A stretch of 64,000 nt of DNA from CAYTGR01 sp964437445 (GTDB lineage Bacteria; Chloroflexota; Anaerolineae; B4-G1; SLSP01): positions 1 to 64,000 of the forward strand of contig CAYTGR010000011.1 in assembly GCA_964437445.1 (NCBI GenBank), given 5' to 3'. The notes below the pieces were generated by a model, which worked only from the letters and a program-made list of their open reading frames with translations, did not search any database and was not told the DNA's origin. The translations under genes were made by a program, and so were the position numbers. Every line of letters begins with the position of its first letter. Position 1 is the first letter of the stretch. Positions 17,077 through 27,358 of this stretch are shown here, one piece after another.

Positions 17077-17568
17077 CTACTGCTGGCTGTCCGCCGCCGG
17101 CTCGCCACTGGCCTCGGCCGGAAATTCCAGGCCGGACAGGAGTTCGTCAAGCGTATTGAACGCGCGGATTATCTCGGCGCATTGCGCCACCGACAGGTCG
17201 TGAATCCAATCCACAAAATGCTCCTCGGTGCGACGAAGCATCGCCGCATATTCCTGGCGGCCCTGCTCGGTCAACGCCAGGACGATACGTCGCCGATCGG
17301 CGCTGTCTTCCGTGCGGGCGACCAGGCCGCGCGCCTCCAAGCCCTGCACCAGCTTGGACATCGTCGGGAGGGAAACTCCCAAATACGTGGCCAGGCCGGA
17401 GAGACAGCGCTCACCCTCCCGAAAGAGGTGCGCCATCACGCGGAACTGGGGTTCAGTGAAAAGGCCAGCACTGTGGATCCGCAAATCCTTGCGCATGATC
17501 CGCGACAAGCGCGGGACAGTTTCAATGATCGCGTGCGCGCATTCCAGCAACTGGGGTCCTTCGTCCAT
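17077..17568 (-). CDS. MarR family transcriptional regulator
   Basis: A protein of 163 residues. The winged helix is visible: LTEPQFRVMAHLFREGE, the recognition helix LATYLGVSLPTMSKLVQGLEARGLV, and the wing TEDSADRRRIVLALTEQGR with the conserved D-x-R-R. It binds DNA as a dimer and usually responds to phenolic or oxidative ligands. The start follows AGGAGGAGC. The upstream metallophosphoesterase gene overlaps its first 47 bp. Confidence 0.9.
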   Translation of the reverse strand: MDEGPQLLECAHAIIETVPRLSRIMRKDLRIHSAGLFTEPQFRVMAHLFREGERCLSGLATYLGVSLPTMSKLVQGLEARGLVARTEDSADRRRIVLALTEQGRQEYAAMLRRTEEHFVDWIHDLSVAQCAEIIRAFNTLDELLSGLEFPAEASGEPAADSQQ

Positions 17569-19138
17569 CCGAGCTCCTCCTGATCACAGTCGGTTGTCGC
17601 CCCCGCGGGCCAGGTCGGCCCAGCTGGGGACGGCGTAATTCCCCTACTCCAGAATCCCATTCCAGAAATTCCGGGGGTTCATCCGGCTCAGCCCCCGCCG
17701 CCAGCCGGGCAAAGGTGAAATGGGTCTCCCATTGTCCCGAACGATGGGCCAGCGCCGGAATCCAGGCCCCAGTGTTCACCAGCCAGGCCGCCCCCACCCG
17801 CTGCCGGCGGGGGATATGGGTATGTCCTAACACAATGGCCCGCAACGGCACGGCAGCGGTCTGGAAACGTTCTGCCAGTTCTCGCGCCACGGCCGGCATG
17901 TAGTCTATCCGGTCGTCGGAGTTAGCGATGCTGGCCCAGAGGCGGCCGGCATTCAGTAACAGCAAGGAGGTGGCCAGCAGGCGACCGCTCTGCCGCGTGC
18001 GCCGGGAACGGAGCAGCGCCAGCAACCCGGCGATACCGGTCACCAACCCCAGCAAGCTCAGCAAGCCCACCACGGCCTGCTCCATGACCAGCGTCCCCCA
18101 CGTCTGCCAGGAAAAAGAGGCCCGCTCCCGGCCCAACGACCAGATGGCGGCCACCAGCGAGGCCGGTAGGCCCCGGTAAGCCCCCAGGGCAGCCGGCCGG
18201 CTGTATTTTTGCGCGTGCACCAGCGCCCGTTGTTCCCGGCCAATAACGGCCCAGGCGCCGACAAAATCGCCTAACCGTTTGGCAAAGGTCCAGCTGCCCC
18301 GGAGCGGGTTATCGGTCAACATCCAGACGATGGCGCGCGTGCCCGGACGGACGTTATCGGAATAGGGATAGCTGTCTTCCAAGCGATTGTAAAAATAGCG
18401 GGTGAGCAACAACCCCTGCGGTAGCCGCAGCATGTCGGGTTGGCGCGGGTGGAGCGGAGAAAAGAGGTCCGGGAAGTGATTGGCCGGCTCGTACTGGGTG
18501 CCGTGCTCCACGTAGACCTGCAAGGCCGGATCGTAGTAAAACCAGGGCTCAAACTCTAACCGTTGCGCCAGAAGTTCCGGCGTCACCGCCGGCGCATCCG
18601 GTTGTTGCTGGCGATAACGCTCGTAGGCCGCGGCCACGCAATGGTGCAGTTCCTCCTGCACCTGCGGCCAATAGAGATCGGCGTCGTGGTTGCCGCGGAT
18701 GAAAAGCACGTGGTTGCCGTGGGCCACGAACCAACCCAACGCCGCAAAAAACCCCTCGTGCCCCTGCGCGATCTTGAGCAGCTTCCAGGCACTCTCCGCT
18801 GCGGTGGTGCCCAACCCAAAGCGCCGCCGGTCTGCATCCAGCTGCTGGTAATGGGTGACATGACAGACCTGTTCCAGCTCCGCGCCCTCCTGCGGCAAGA
18901 GGGAGACCTGTTCAAAGTCAAACGTATCGCCGTTGAGGATCAACAACCAGGGCCGGTCACCGTAACGGGGGGTCGTCCGAATGCGTTGATGGTAGCGCAA
19001 GAGGGCAAAAAAGTCGTCGTCAAAGTAAAAATCCTCGCGGTTGGAGTAACGCCCCAGGTCGTCCAGCCACCCCTCATTCAGGTGCAGGTCACTGAGCACC
19101 AGCAGATTGTGGGGAGGGGTTTCAGAGGAGGGCATCAT
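17522..19138 (-). CDS. Metallophosphoesterase with C-terminal membrane region
   Basis: A protein of 538 residues. Calcineurin-like motifs are all present: VLSDLHLNEG, LNGDTFDF, FIRGNHD, and far downstream VLGHTHIPRRQ. A hydrophobic stretch around residues 350-385 (VVGLLSLLGLVTGIAGLLALL) lies between the third and fourth motifs. The last 60 residues are basic and low-complexity and overlap the MarR gene. LpxH-like or UDP-sugar hydrolysis is possible, but the large insertion is unusual for that family. Confidence 0.82.
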   Translation of the reverse strand: MMPSSETPPHNLLVLSDLHLNEGWLDDLGRYSNREDFYFDDDFFALLRYHQRIRTTPRYGDRPWLLILNGDTFDFEQVSLLPQEGAELEQVCHVTHYQQLDADRRRFGLGTTAAESAWKLLKIAQGHEGFFAALGWFVAHGNHVLFIRGNHDADLYWPQVQEELHHCVAAAYERYRQQQPDAPAVTPELLAQRLEFEPWFYYDPALQVYVEHGTQYEPANHFPDLFSPLHPRQPDMLRLPQGLLLTRYFYNRLEDSYPYSDNVRPGTRAIVWMLTDNPLRGSWTFAKRLGDFVGAWAVIGREQRALVHAQKYSRPAALGAYRGLPASLVAAIWSLGRERASFSWQTWGTLVMEQAVVGLLSLLGLVTGIAGLLALLRSRRTRQSGRLLATSLLLLNAGRLWASIANSDDRIDYMPAVARELAERFQTAAVPLRAIVLGHTHIPRRQRVGAAWLVNTGAWIPALAHRSGQWETHFTFARLAAGAEPDEPPEFLEWDSGVGELRRPQLGRPGPRGRQPTVIRRSSDGRRTPVAGMRARDH

Positions 19139-19610
19139 GGATTGCCTCCGGGTTACCCATCAGCCATGCTAACAACCCATCCGGGTAAAGCGGCGCGGTC
19201 TCGCAGTTAAACTCCTGGAGCGCTTTCCACAGCACTTTGATGGGTGTGCCATCATCCTCGTGCCCGGCCAGTTCCGCCGTCGCGTAAAACGCCGGGTCGG
19301 CCAGTTCGCCGGCATAGAGCAACACAATCTCGTGGCCGTCCACCCCGTTACAGGTGAAGATATTTTCCAGCGCGCCCAGATAGCGCACCCCCACGACCTC
19401 GGCCCCGATCTCCTCACGCAACTCGCGCACCATGGCCTGCGCCCCGCGTTCGCCAAACTGAATGCCACCGCCCAGGGGGCGATAGAAGGTCTGGCGCTTG
19501 TGCGTATCGTACCCTTCAAAGACCAGGAGACGGCCCTGGTGTTGAAAAATGCCTAACGCGATGGCACGAATGGAGCTCAACGTGGCCTCTTGAGATGGGG
19601 GTAACGGCAC
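19122..19610 (-). CDS. Nudix hydrolase
   Basis: A protein of 162 residues. The Nudix box is GGIQFGERGAQAMVREL with the following REEIGAEV, matching GX5EX7REUXEEXGU. It removes a nucleoside-linked diphosphate from a substrate not evident here. It overlaps the metallophosphoesterase start by 17 bp and abuts the upstream gene, so the three form one operon. The start seems to be GTG. Confidence 0.92.
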   Translation of the reverse strand: MPLPPSQEATLSSIRAIALGIFQHQGRLLVFEGYDTHKRQTFYRPLGGGIQFGERGAQAMVRELREEIGAEVVGVRYLGALENIFTCNGVDGHEIVLLYAGELADPAFYATAELAGHEDDGTPIKVLWKALQEFNCETAPLYPDGLLAWLMGNPEAIHDALL

Positions 19611-20180
19611 TCAGGCCGGGCTGCGCCGGTAGAGGATGGGGGTCTCGTAAGAGGTGAGACGCTGGCCGCCCTTTTCCATCAGTTCCATCACGTCCAGACC
19701 CTCCGGTCCAATCGTTTCGGTCAGGGTGAAAACGGCTCCGTTGGGCAAAGAGGTGACTGATTGGCCCCAGAAGCCGTGGGCCGGATCGTACTCGTAGGTC
19801 AGGGGCGTGAAGGTTTTGGAGACGGTCAGCGCCGGGTAATCCAGCACCAGATCGGGGTTATCATTACGGAAATCGGCTTTGACAATGCCGGCCGGCAGTT
19901 CGTAAGAGATCAGCCGGACCTGGCCTTCAGCCGTCTCCTCAAACAGGAAAAGGTGCGGTGCCAGCAATTCGCGTCCGTCGGGGGTGACGTAATAGCTTTC
20001 CTCTATGACGAAGACTCCCTGAAAATCCGCCGGCAGATGGCGTATTTTGGCGTTGGCGTTGCGGTTGACGTGGCGCGCGGCCGGATGACGTTGGGTCCCG
20101 GCCTGACGCTCAGCTTCAATCTGCGCCCGGTTGTCAAAGTCGCCGATGATGTAATCCAGGAACAGAGCTAACAGACCCAT
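19611..20180 (-). CDS. Hypothetical protein, possibly CpcT/CpeT-like
   Basis: A protein of 189 residues and uncertain family. After a short hydrophobic N-terminus (MGLLALFLDYIIGDFDNRAQ) comes a beta-rich stretch: FQGVFVIEESYYVTPDGREL, APHLFLFEETAEGQVRLISY. The order resembles the CpcT/CpeT barrel seen outside phycobilisome organisms, but I cannot confirm it. The ATG at 20180 was taken because the upstream in-frame TTG has no ribosome site. Confidence 0.55.
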   Translation of the reverse strand: MGLLALFLDYIIGDFDNRAQIEAERQAGTQRHPAARHVNRNANAKIRHLPADFQGVFVIEESYYVTPDGRELLAPHLFLFEETAEGQVRLISYELPAGIVKADFRNDNPDLVLDYPALTVSKTFTPLTYEYDPAHGFWGQSVTSLPNGAVFTLTETIGPEGLDVMELMEKGGQRLTSYETPILYRRSPA

Positions 20181-20223
20181 CACTCCCCCTTTTATGGCCA
20201 ATCAGTTCTTAGTCAAGCAGTAG

Positions 20224-20266
20224 TGGCGCAAACTTTAGTGGCGGTTCTTGGACAAACTAAAGTTTG
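20224..20266. repeat. GCAAACT-type palindromes
   Basis: GTGGCGCAAACTTTAG (from 20224) is followed by CAAACT-AA-AGTTTG (20253-20266). This is the same family as at 2051 and 9772, and as the single arm near 22627. The rest of 20181-20344 holds an imperfect ACCGG hairpin and no gene. Confidence 0.6.
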
Positions 20267-20344
20267 GCCCACATTTTTATCCCGCCGGTACGGTTTCACC
20301 GGTAGGAATGTCGTTTCCACCTTCATCACTGGACAAAAAGGCAG

Positions 20345-21238
20345 TCAGGGCTGCAACGCGGCGTCAAAGAAAGCCACGATGCGCTGTTCATATTCCTCCG
20401 GCGCTACAGCCGCATATTGGCCGTGTCCCGCCCCAGGAACGACCCACAATTCTTTCGGTTCACCAGCGGCCCCATACAGGGCCAGCGCAGGGGCATCGGC
20501 GCCCTCTTTTTCGCCCACGATGATGAAAACCGGCCGGGGGCTGAGCCGAGGGATCGCAGCAATTGGGCTGACCTCCGCGGTGGACACGCCGGTCCGTTTT
20601 TCAAAAAAGAAGAGAATCAGCTGCCGATTCAGCCGTTCCAGCCAGTTCCCCTCGCCCGGTCTGAGCAGATGTGCTCGTAAATTGTCGTAATTCGCCATCG
20701 CGACCACCGCCCGCAGCTCAGGGAAACGGTCTGCGGCCATAATCGCGGTCGCCCCACCCACCGAAAAGCCCAGCACCCCGATGCGCTCCATGTCCGCCTC
20801 CGGCTGGAGGCGCAGGAAGTCCAGCGTTCCCCCCACCGCTTCTACCTCCAGCGCGCCCAGAGTGGAGGGCTGGCCTACACAATTGCGCATCTCCACCGCC
20901 AAGGCACCGTAGCCGTGCCGGTGCAGGAAAGCTGCCTCCTGGAGCATCCCGTCGCGGCTGCCGCCCCACCCCGACAAGAGCAGCACCACCGGACCAGGCG
21001 ATGGCTCCGGCGGGACCCACCAACCCGCCAGGTCCAGCCCATCCCACGAGCGAATGGTGACCGATTCGGCCGTCAGTCCCCACTGTTGCAGTGCTGAGGG
21101 CGAGTTCCAGCAAAAAGGATGGATCAGCACCTGGACCAACAAAAAGTCAATGCCCACCACCAGGACCGGCGGCAGCACCACCGCCACCAACCCTACAATG
21201 CGCAACACCCGGCGCCAGCGAACTTGAACGCGGGCCAT
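20345..21238 (-). CDS. Alpha/beta hydrolase with membrane anchor
   Basis: A protein of 297 residues. An N-terminal membrane helix (about 13-38) precedes the hydrolase core. The nucleophile elbow is GFSVGG, and the oxyanion region is near LLLSGWGGSRDG. The catalytic His is probably in GAGHGQY and an acid in VGEKEGAD. It resembles the YfhR/BEM46-type dipeptidyl peptidase-like hydrolases. The substrate is unknown. Its stop lies 5 bp before the AlkD-like gene region. Confidence 0.85.
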   Translation of the reverse strand: MARVQVRWRRVLRIVGLVAVVLPPVLVVGIDFLLVQVLIHPFCWNSPSALQQWGLTAESVTIRSWDGLDLAGWWVPPEPSPGPVVLLLSGWGGSRDGMLQEAAFLHRHGYGALAVEMRNCVGQPSTLGALEVEAVGGTLDFLRLQPEADMERIGVLGFSVGGATAIMAADRFPELRAVVAMANYDNLRAHLLRPGEGNWLERLNRQLILFFFEKRTGVSTAEVSPIAAIPRLSPRPVFIIVGEKEGADAPALALYGAAGEPKELWVVPGAGHGQYAAVAPEEYEQRIVAFFDAALQP

Positions 21239-21243
21239 CGGGG

Positions 21244-21930
21244 TCAGCCTTTGGCGCGCAGGCGCCCCTGGACCGCCTCACTCGTCAGCTCACGGAGTGC
21301 GTCGGCGGCGATCCACCGCGCCGGGCGCGTGCCGAGCGCCTGGATCTCACGCGCCGTGGCTATTGCCTGCGCGTTCAGTGCCAGGTTGCGCTTCCCCAGA
21401 TTGCGCAGCGCCCAATTGACCGCCTTTTTGACGAAGTTGCGCTCGTCACTGGCCGCGCGCACGATCACCGGGAAAAACTGCGCCAGCTGTTCATCGGTCG
21501 CCTGTTTGTCGCGCACGGCCAGCTCCGCAATCAGGGCAAAGGCCGTGCGCTTGACGAACTCCTCCGGGCGGGTGCTCCATTCAAAGATCTTGGCATAGGC
21601 CAGCGGCGTTTTGGCAATCAACTCGCAGACCTGATCCACCACGTCCCACGAATCAAAATCGGCCACCCAGCGCTCCAGCTGCGCCTCGGTGACTAAGGCC
21701 GGGTCGTCTATGTAGCTGGCAAGGATGCGCGCTTCGTGCAGGCCGGTTTCCCACAATTGCAAAGCCAGCTCATGCTGGACCCCGATAGTTTTAGCGAGTT
21801 TCCGCAGTTCGTAGATGGAGATCCCTAAAGTGCCCTGAGAATTGATGCCGAATTTCGCCATGCCCGCGACGTTGGCCGGGTTGGCGCGAGCGTGGAGCTC
21901 CTGCAAGATCGCTGCGTAGGTATCCATCAT
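21244..21930 (-). CDS. DNA alkylation repair protein (AlkD-like)
   Basis: A protein of 228 residues made of HEAT-like helical repeats typical of AlkC/AlkD. Visible segments are GINSQGTLGISIYELRKLAK, WDVVDQVCELI, RTAFALIAELAVRDK and FVKKAVNWALRNLGKRN. AlkD glycosylases remove cationic alkylpurines (3-methyladenine, 7-methylguanine) without base flipping. The WDxxDQ region and KKAxxWALRNxG match the family well. Confidence 0.88.
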   Translation of the reverse strand: MMDTYAAILQELHARANPANVAGMAKFGINSQGTLGISIYELRKLAKTIGVQHELALQLWETGLHEARILASYIDDPALVTEAQLERWVADFDSWDVVDQVCELIAKTPLAYAKIFEWSTRPEEFVKRTAFALIAELAVRDKQATDEQLAQFFPVIVRAASDERNFVKKAVNWALRNLGKRNLALNAQAIATAREIQALGTRPARWIAADALRELTSEAVQGRLRAKG

Positions 21931-21951
21931 AAATCAAGAACTCAACGTCGG

Positions 21952-22593
21952 TCATGCTGACCGCGACCAACCCGCCAGCCGCTCTCTGAGTACCGCTTGC
22001 AGCTGCGTCTGCACCGCTTCCACCGGCCCGGCGGCATCCACCATGACCCAGCGTTCCGGCTCGGCGGCGGCCAGCGCCAGGTAACCGGCCCGCACCCGCT
22101 CGTGGAAGGCCAGCGCCTCGCGGTCCAGGCGGTTATATTCCCCGCCCGCCTGCTGCCGGCGGCGCAATCCCACTTCCGGCGCGACGTCCAGGTAGAGCGT
22201 CAGGTTGGGGCGCAGACCACCGGTGGCAAATTCGGTGATCGCGCGCAGCGCCGCTAACGACAGGCCCCGCCCGTAGCCCTGATAGGCGTAAGTGCTGTCG
22301 TAGTAGCGATCACACAGGACGATATTACCGGCTGCCAACGCCGGGCGGATCACCTCTTCCACGAGCTGCGCCCGCGCCGCCGAGTAGAGCAGAACCTCGG
22401 TGCGGGCATAGATCTCCGTATGCGCCGGATCGTGCACCAGCGCCCGCACCCGCTCGCCGATCACCGTACTGCCCGGCTCCCGCGCCGTCACCAGCGGATA
22501 GCCGGCCGTGCGCAGCCAGGCAGCCAGCAAGCCCGCCTGCGTCGTCTTGCCGCTGCCGTCAGCACCTTCTAAGGTCAGGAAAAAACCGGTCAT
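21952..22593 (-). CDS. tmk: Thymidylate kinase
   Basis: A protein of 213 residues. The P-loop is EGADGSGKTTQ (residues 9-19), the TMP-binding DR motif is DRYYDSTYAYQGYGR, and the LID region lies around RRRQQAGGEYNRLD. It phosphorylates dTMP to dTDP. ARTEVLLYSAARAQ is the usual helix 4 signature. It is the second gene after the R3H ATPase on the minus strand. Confidence 0.96.
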   Translation of the reverse strand: MTGFFLTLEGADGSGKTTQAGLLAAWLRTAGYPLVTAREPGSTVIGERVRALVHDPAHTEIYARTEVLLYSAARAQLVEEVIRPALAAGNIVLCDRYYDSTYAYQGYGRGLSLAALRAITEFATGGLRPNLTLYLDVAPEVGLRRRQQAGGEYNRLDREALAFHERVRAGYLALAAAEPERWVMVDAAGPVEAVQTQLQAVLRERLAGWSRSA

Positions 22594-22626
22594 AGGAAGT
22601 CACCTGGTAGCTTAACCAGCCGTCGC

Positions 22627-22645
22627 CAACCAAAGTTTGCGCCAC
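22627..22645. repeat. Single arm of GCAAACT-type palindrome
   Basis: AAAGTTTGCGCCACTTGC here is the complement of the GTGGCGCAAACTTT arm at 20224. It lies in the 79-bp gap between the R3H ATPase and tmk. Confidence 0.4.
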
Positions 22646-22672
22646 TTGCTAACAGAGCAGAGCAAACTCCAA

Positions 22673-24235
<1,563 letters not shown>

Positions 24236-24337
24236 AACGTTTCAATCACCTGTTACTGCACTGCCTTGAAGCAGACATGGTTACTGCCCCTAAGCATTGT
24301 ACCACGAGACGGATCAGGAGAAAAGCAACGCGCCCGA

Positions 24338-24365
24338 TTGCGTCCCGGCCAGTTCGGCGTATAAT
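24338..24365 (+). promoter_or_regulatory. Promoter of the MFS gene
   Basis: TTGCGT (24338-24343), a 16-bp spacer and TATAAT (24360-24365). The predicted transcript starts near 24372, which rules out any translation start upstream of this and supports the GTG at 24459. Confidence 0.7.
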
Positions 24366-24458
24366 GGCCCGGATCGTTCCCATCTGAATCTGCCGGTGAC
24401 TACGGCGGGCCGCGTGGCCCCCACCGTTATCGCACCAGATTTGCCAAAGGATTCAACT

Positions 24459-25814
24459 GTGTCCACCACACCATCTTACCCTTTACCGGTCCGGTTCGGG
24501 CGCTGGCTGCTGCGTCTGGATGAACCCGTCCCTCCGCGCACCGAGGCGCAGCTGGCCGCCGAGGTGGAGCGCAACTACCGCTGGAATTTTTGGTTCAACC
24601 TGCTGGATGGCTCCAGCTTCCAGCTGGGGGCCACCTTTGCCTCATCCAGCACGATTTTGCCGTTCTTCATCAGCCAGCTGACCACCAGCACGCTGCCCCT
24701 CGGGATCCTGGCGGTGATCGCCCAGGCGGGCTGGTACCTGCCGCAGCTCTTCACCGCCAACGCGGTGGAGCAGCTACCGCGCAAGAAAGCGGTCGTCGTC
24801 AACTTGGGGCTGTTTCTGGAACGGCTCCCCTGCTGGGTCTTTGCCCTGGCGCCGTTGCTGGCGCTCCGCTCTTATTCGCTGGCGCTGATTGTCTTCATGG
24901 TGGGCCTGGCCTGGCACGTCGTGGGCGCGGGGGTCGTGGCAATCGCCTGGCAGGATTTCATCGCGCGCGTCTTTCCGGTGGAACGACGGGGCCGCTTTTT
25001 CGGGCTCACCAACTTTCTGGGGACCGGCCTGGGGGTGATAGGCTCGGCGCTCAGCGCGCGTCTGCTGGCAGCGGTCGCGTTCCCGTACAATTTTTTCTAC
25101 TGTTTCCTGATCTGCGCCAGCCTCATCGCCCTGAGCTGGGTTTTCCTGGCCCTGACCCGCGAACCGGTCCAGCCGGTCACCGCCCCCCGCCGGAACGACC
25201 GTGAATACTGGCAGGCGCTCCCGCAGATTCTCCGGCAGGATCACAACTTCCGCCGTTTCCTGCTGGTCCGGATGCTGATGGCGTTAGGGGGTATGGGGAA
25301 CGGTTTCATTGCCGTGGCCGCCGTCCACCGCTGGCAGGTTCCCACCAGCACGGCCGGACTTTACACCGGGGCCCTGCTCCTGGGGCAGGCCATCGGGACG
25401 CTCGCCTTCGGCTTTCTGGCGGACCGTTTTGGGCACAAGCGTAACCTGGTGTTGGGGGCGGCCGCCAGCTGCGGCGTCTTTGCCCTGGCCTGGCTTGCTC
25501 CAGCGCCGGCCTGGTACTTTGCCGTCTTTGTGCTCCAGGGGATTGCCTACGCGGCCGGGCTCGTCTCGGGCATCCTGATCACCCTGGAGTTTTGCGTGCC
25601 GGAGCGCCGGCCCACCTATCTGGGCCTGGCCAACACGGGGATCGGGCTGGCGAGCGTCGTCGCGCCGCTGTTGGGAGCCGCGCTGGCCGCCCAGAGCTAC
25701 AATCTGCTTTTCGCGCTCAGCGCCGGGGTGGCCCTCCTGGCGCTGACATTGATGCAAAGTTGGGTCAAGGAGCCGCGGTGGGATACCCACCCCGCGCCCC
25801 CGGAGGCAGTCTGA
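24459..25814 (+). CDS. MFS transporter
   Basis: A protein of 451 residues with twelve hydrophobic stretches. A central MFS-type loop reads FGFLADRFGHKRNLVLG, matching the GxxxDRxGRR motif. The N-terminal 50 residues are cytosolic (RTEAQLAAEVERNYRWNFW), and the first helix starts at about residue 65. The pattern fits the uncharacterised Chloroflexota MFS group that begins 'YRWNF.FNLLDG'. It is probably an exporter or a passive carrier of unknown substrate. The GTG start follows AAAGGA. Confidence 0.85.
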   Translation: MSTTPSYPLPVRFGRWLLRLDEPVPPRTEAQLAAEVERNYRWNFWFNLLDGSSFQLGATFASSSTILPFFISQLTTSTLPLGILAVIAQAGWYLPQLFTANAVEQLPRKKAVVVNLGLFLERLPCWVFALAPLLALRSYSLALIVFMVGLAWHVVGAGVVAIAWQDFIARVFPVERRGRFFGLTNFLGTGLGVIGSALSARLLAAVAFPYNFFYCFLICASLIALSWVFLALTREPVQPVTAPRRNDREYWQALPQILRQDHNFRRFLLVRMLMALGGMGNGFIAVAAVHRWQVPTSTAGLYTGALLLGQAIGTLAFGFLADRFGHKRNLVLGAAASCGVFALAWLAPAPAWYFAVFVLQGIAYAAGLVSGILITLEFCVPERRPTYLGLANTGIGLASVVAPLLGAALAAQSYNLLFALSAGVALLALTLMQSWVKEPRWDTHPAPPEAV

Positions 25815-25881
25815 GCTCCGGCTGGCCGCCAGTTGACTTCAGCTCAGGCCAGGATATACTCAGGGCCAAAACGCGAGCCCT

Positions 25882-25988
25882 CTGCAGAAAGCCAAAAATC
25901 TCAAGCCAGGCCGCAAAGCCCGTCAAAGTTTTCTTCGTATAATGATTGCCTGGCGTCTTAACGACTTTGCGTAAGGCCTTTTTGCAGT
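25882..25988. repeat. 107-bp inverted-repeat element, copy 2
   Basis: It begins CTGCAGAAAGCC and ends GGCCTTTTTGCAGT, giving complementary ends. It contains GCCAGGCCGCAAAG and the shared core GTCTTAACGACTTTGCG. It is about 30 bp longer than the copy at 2180-2256, and the extra part contains TATAAT (25938-25943). It overlaps the first possible start codon of the histidine kinase gene, so it may supply the promoter. Confidence 0.6.
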
Positions 25989-27321
25989 GGGTTCAAGCGT
26001 GCAAACGAAAAGAGCGCCGCTTGCATCCAGTGATCCAACTCAAAACCAGGCGACCGTCTTGAAGGGGGAGCAGTTGGCAGCCAGGACACCGAAGAAAAGT
26101 CTGATCGCCCATGGCGGCGACGTCGCCTTCATTGCCGTCACTGTCGCCGGGTACTTGGCCTGGTTCGCACAACTGCGCCCGCCCCTGAACCTGCCGGTCG
26201 TCACTTTTTCCGTTGTGGCCGGCTTCATCTTCGCAGCGGTGGGGACGCAATGGTTTAACCGGATCTCCCAAACGCCGAAGCTGCCGTACAGTATCCTCTA
26301 CTTGTTGTTCCAGCTCACCCTGGTTACAGCCGTGACTTTTCTCAACCAGCCCTACGGCTCTTTCTGGTTGCTGCTCTTACCGTTGACAAGCCACGGCATC
26401 GTGCTGCTGTCACAGGGTGCGGCTGCCGGTTTTTGTCTGTTGGAAGTGGGCTATTTCATCGGGACATTGGTCTTGTTTGGGGTGTCACCATTAGTCGCCC
26501 TCCAGAACGGCGTGACCTTCGCCGCCGGCGTGGTCTTCGTCGCCCTGTTCACCCAGATAACGCTCAATGAAGAAAGGGCCCGGCATGAAGTGGAACGTCT
26601 GGCCGCTGCCCTGGCCGAGGCCAACCAAAAACTGAGCGCTTACGCCGTCCAGGCGGAAGAGCTGGCGACGGCCAAAGAGCGCAACCGGTTAGCGCGTGAA
26701 ATCCATGACAGTTTAGGCCACTACCTGACCGCCATCAACATCCAGCTGGAAGCCGCCCGTGCGCTCCTGGGGACCGAATCCGCGCCGGTGCGGGCGGCGG
26801 TGGAGAAAGCCCAGACGCTCACCAAGGAAGGGCTGGCCGAGGTGCGACGCTCAGTGGCGGCGTTGCGGGCTTCGCCGCTGGAAGGGCGCGCGCTGCCCAC
26901 CGTATTGGATGAGCTGGTGCAGGAGTGCGAGTCCGCCGGCCTCACGACCCGGTTCACCGTGACCGGCGCGCCGCACCCGCTCCCGCCACCGGTGGAACTG
27001 ACGCTCTTCCGTACCGTGCAGGAGGGTCTGACCAACATCCGCAAACATGCCCAGGCCACCCAGGTCACTGTGGCCCTGGATTATGCGGAGACAGCAGTCC
27101 AGCTGACCATCCAGGATAACGGCGTGGGCGTCGCTGAGCTGGATGAAAGCGGCTTCGGGCTGGTCGGCCTGCGCGAGCGCGTGGCCCTGCTCGGCGGCCA
27201 GGTCCAGATCACCACCGGCGCTGGCCAGGGATTCACCCTGTTTGTGAGCCTCCCCCTGAACCATCCCAGTACCGGCGCGGGGCTAAACAACGGCACGCAG
27301 TCGTGCGTGGATGATGTCTAA
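25987..27321 (+). CDS. Sensor histidine kinase, NarL/LiaS type
   Basis: A protein of up to 444 residues. Five or six membrane segments occupy about residues 45-195, then a coiled coil. The HisKA_3 box ERNRLAREIHDSLGHYLTAI carries the phosphorylated His. The HATPase part has EGLTNIRKHA, DNGVG and FGLVGLRERV. There is no large extracytoplasmic sensor, so it probably senses within the membrane. The GTG at 25987 has no ribosome site. A TTG at 26074 preceded by AGGGGGAG is the better start. It pairs with the regulator 37 bp downstream. Confidence 0.9.
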   Translation: MGSSVQTKRAPLASSDPTQNQATVLKGEQLAARTPKKSLIAHGGDVAFIAVTVAGYLAWFAQLRPPLNLPVVTFSVVAGFIFAAVGTQWFNRISQTPKLPYSILYLLFQLTLVTAVTFLNQPYGSFWLLLLPLTSHGIVLLSQGAAAGFCLLEVGYFIGTLVLFGVSPLVALQNGVTFAAGVVFVALFTQITLNEERARHEVERLAAALAEANQKLSAYAVQAEELATAKERNRLAREIHDSLGHYLTAINIQLEAARALLGTESAPVRAAVEKAQTLTKEGLAEVRRSVAALRASPLEGRALPTVLDELVQECESAGLTTRFTVTGAPHPLPPPVELTLFRTVQEGLTNIRKHAQATQVTVALDYAETAVQLTIQDNGVGVAELDESGFGLVGLRERVALLGGQVQITTGAGQGFTLFVSLPLNHPSTGAGLNNGTQSCVDDV

Positions 27322-27358
27322 AAAATTAAATCGGCTACGAGTGCAGGATTGAGGGGGT

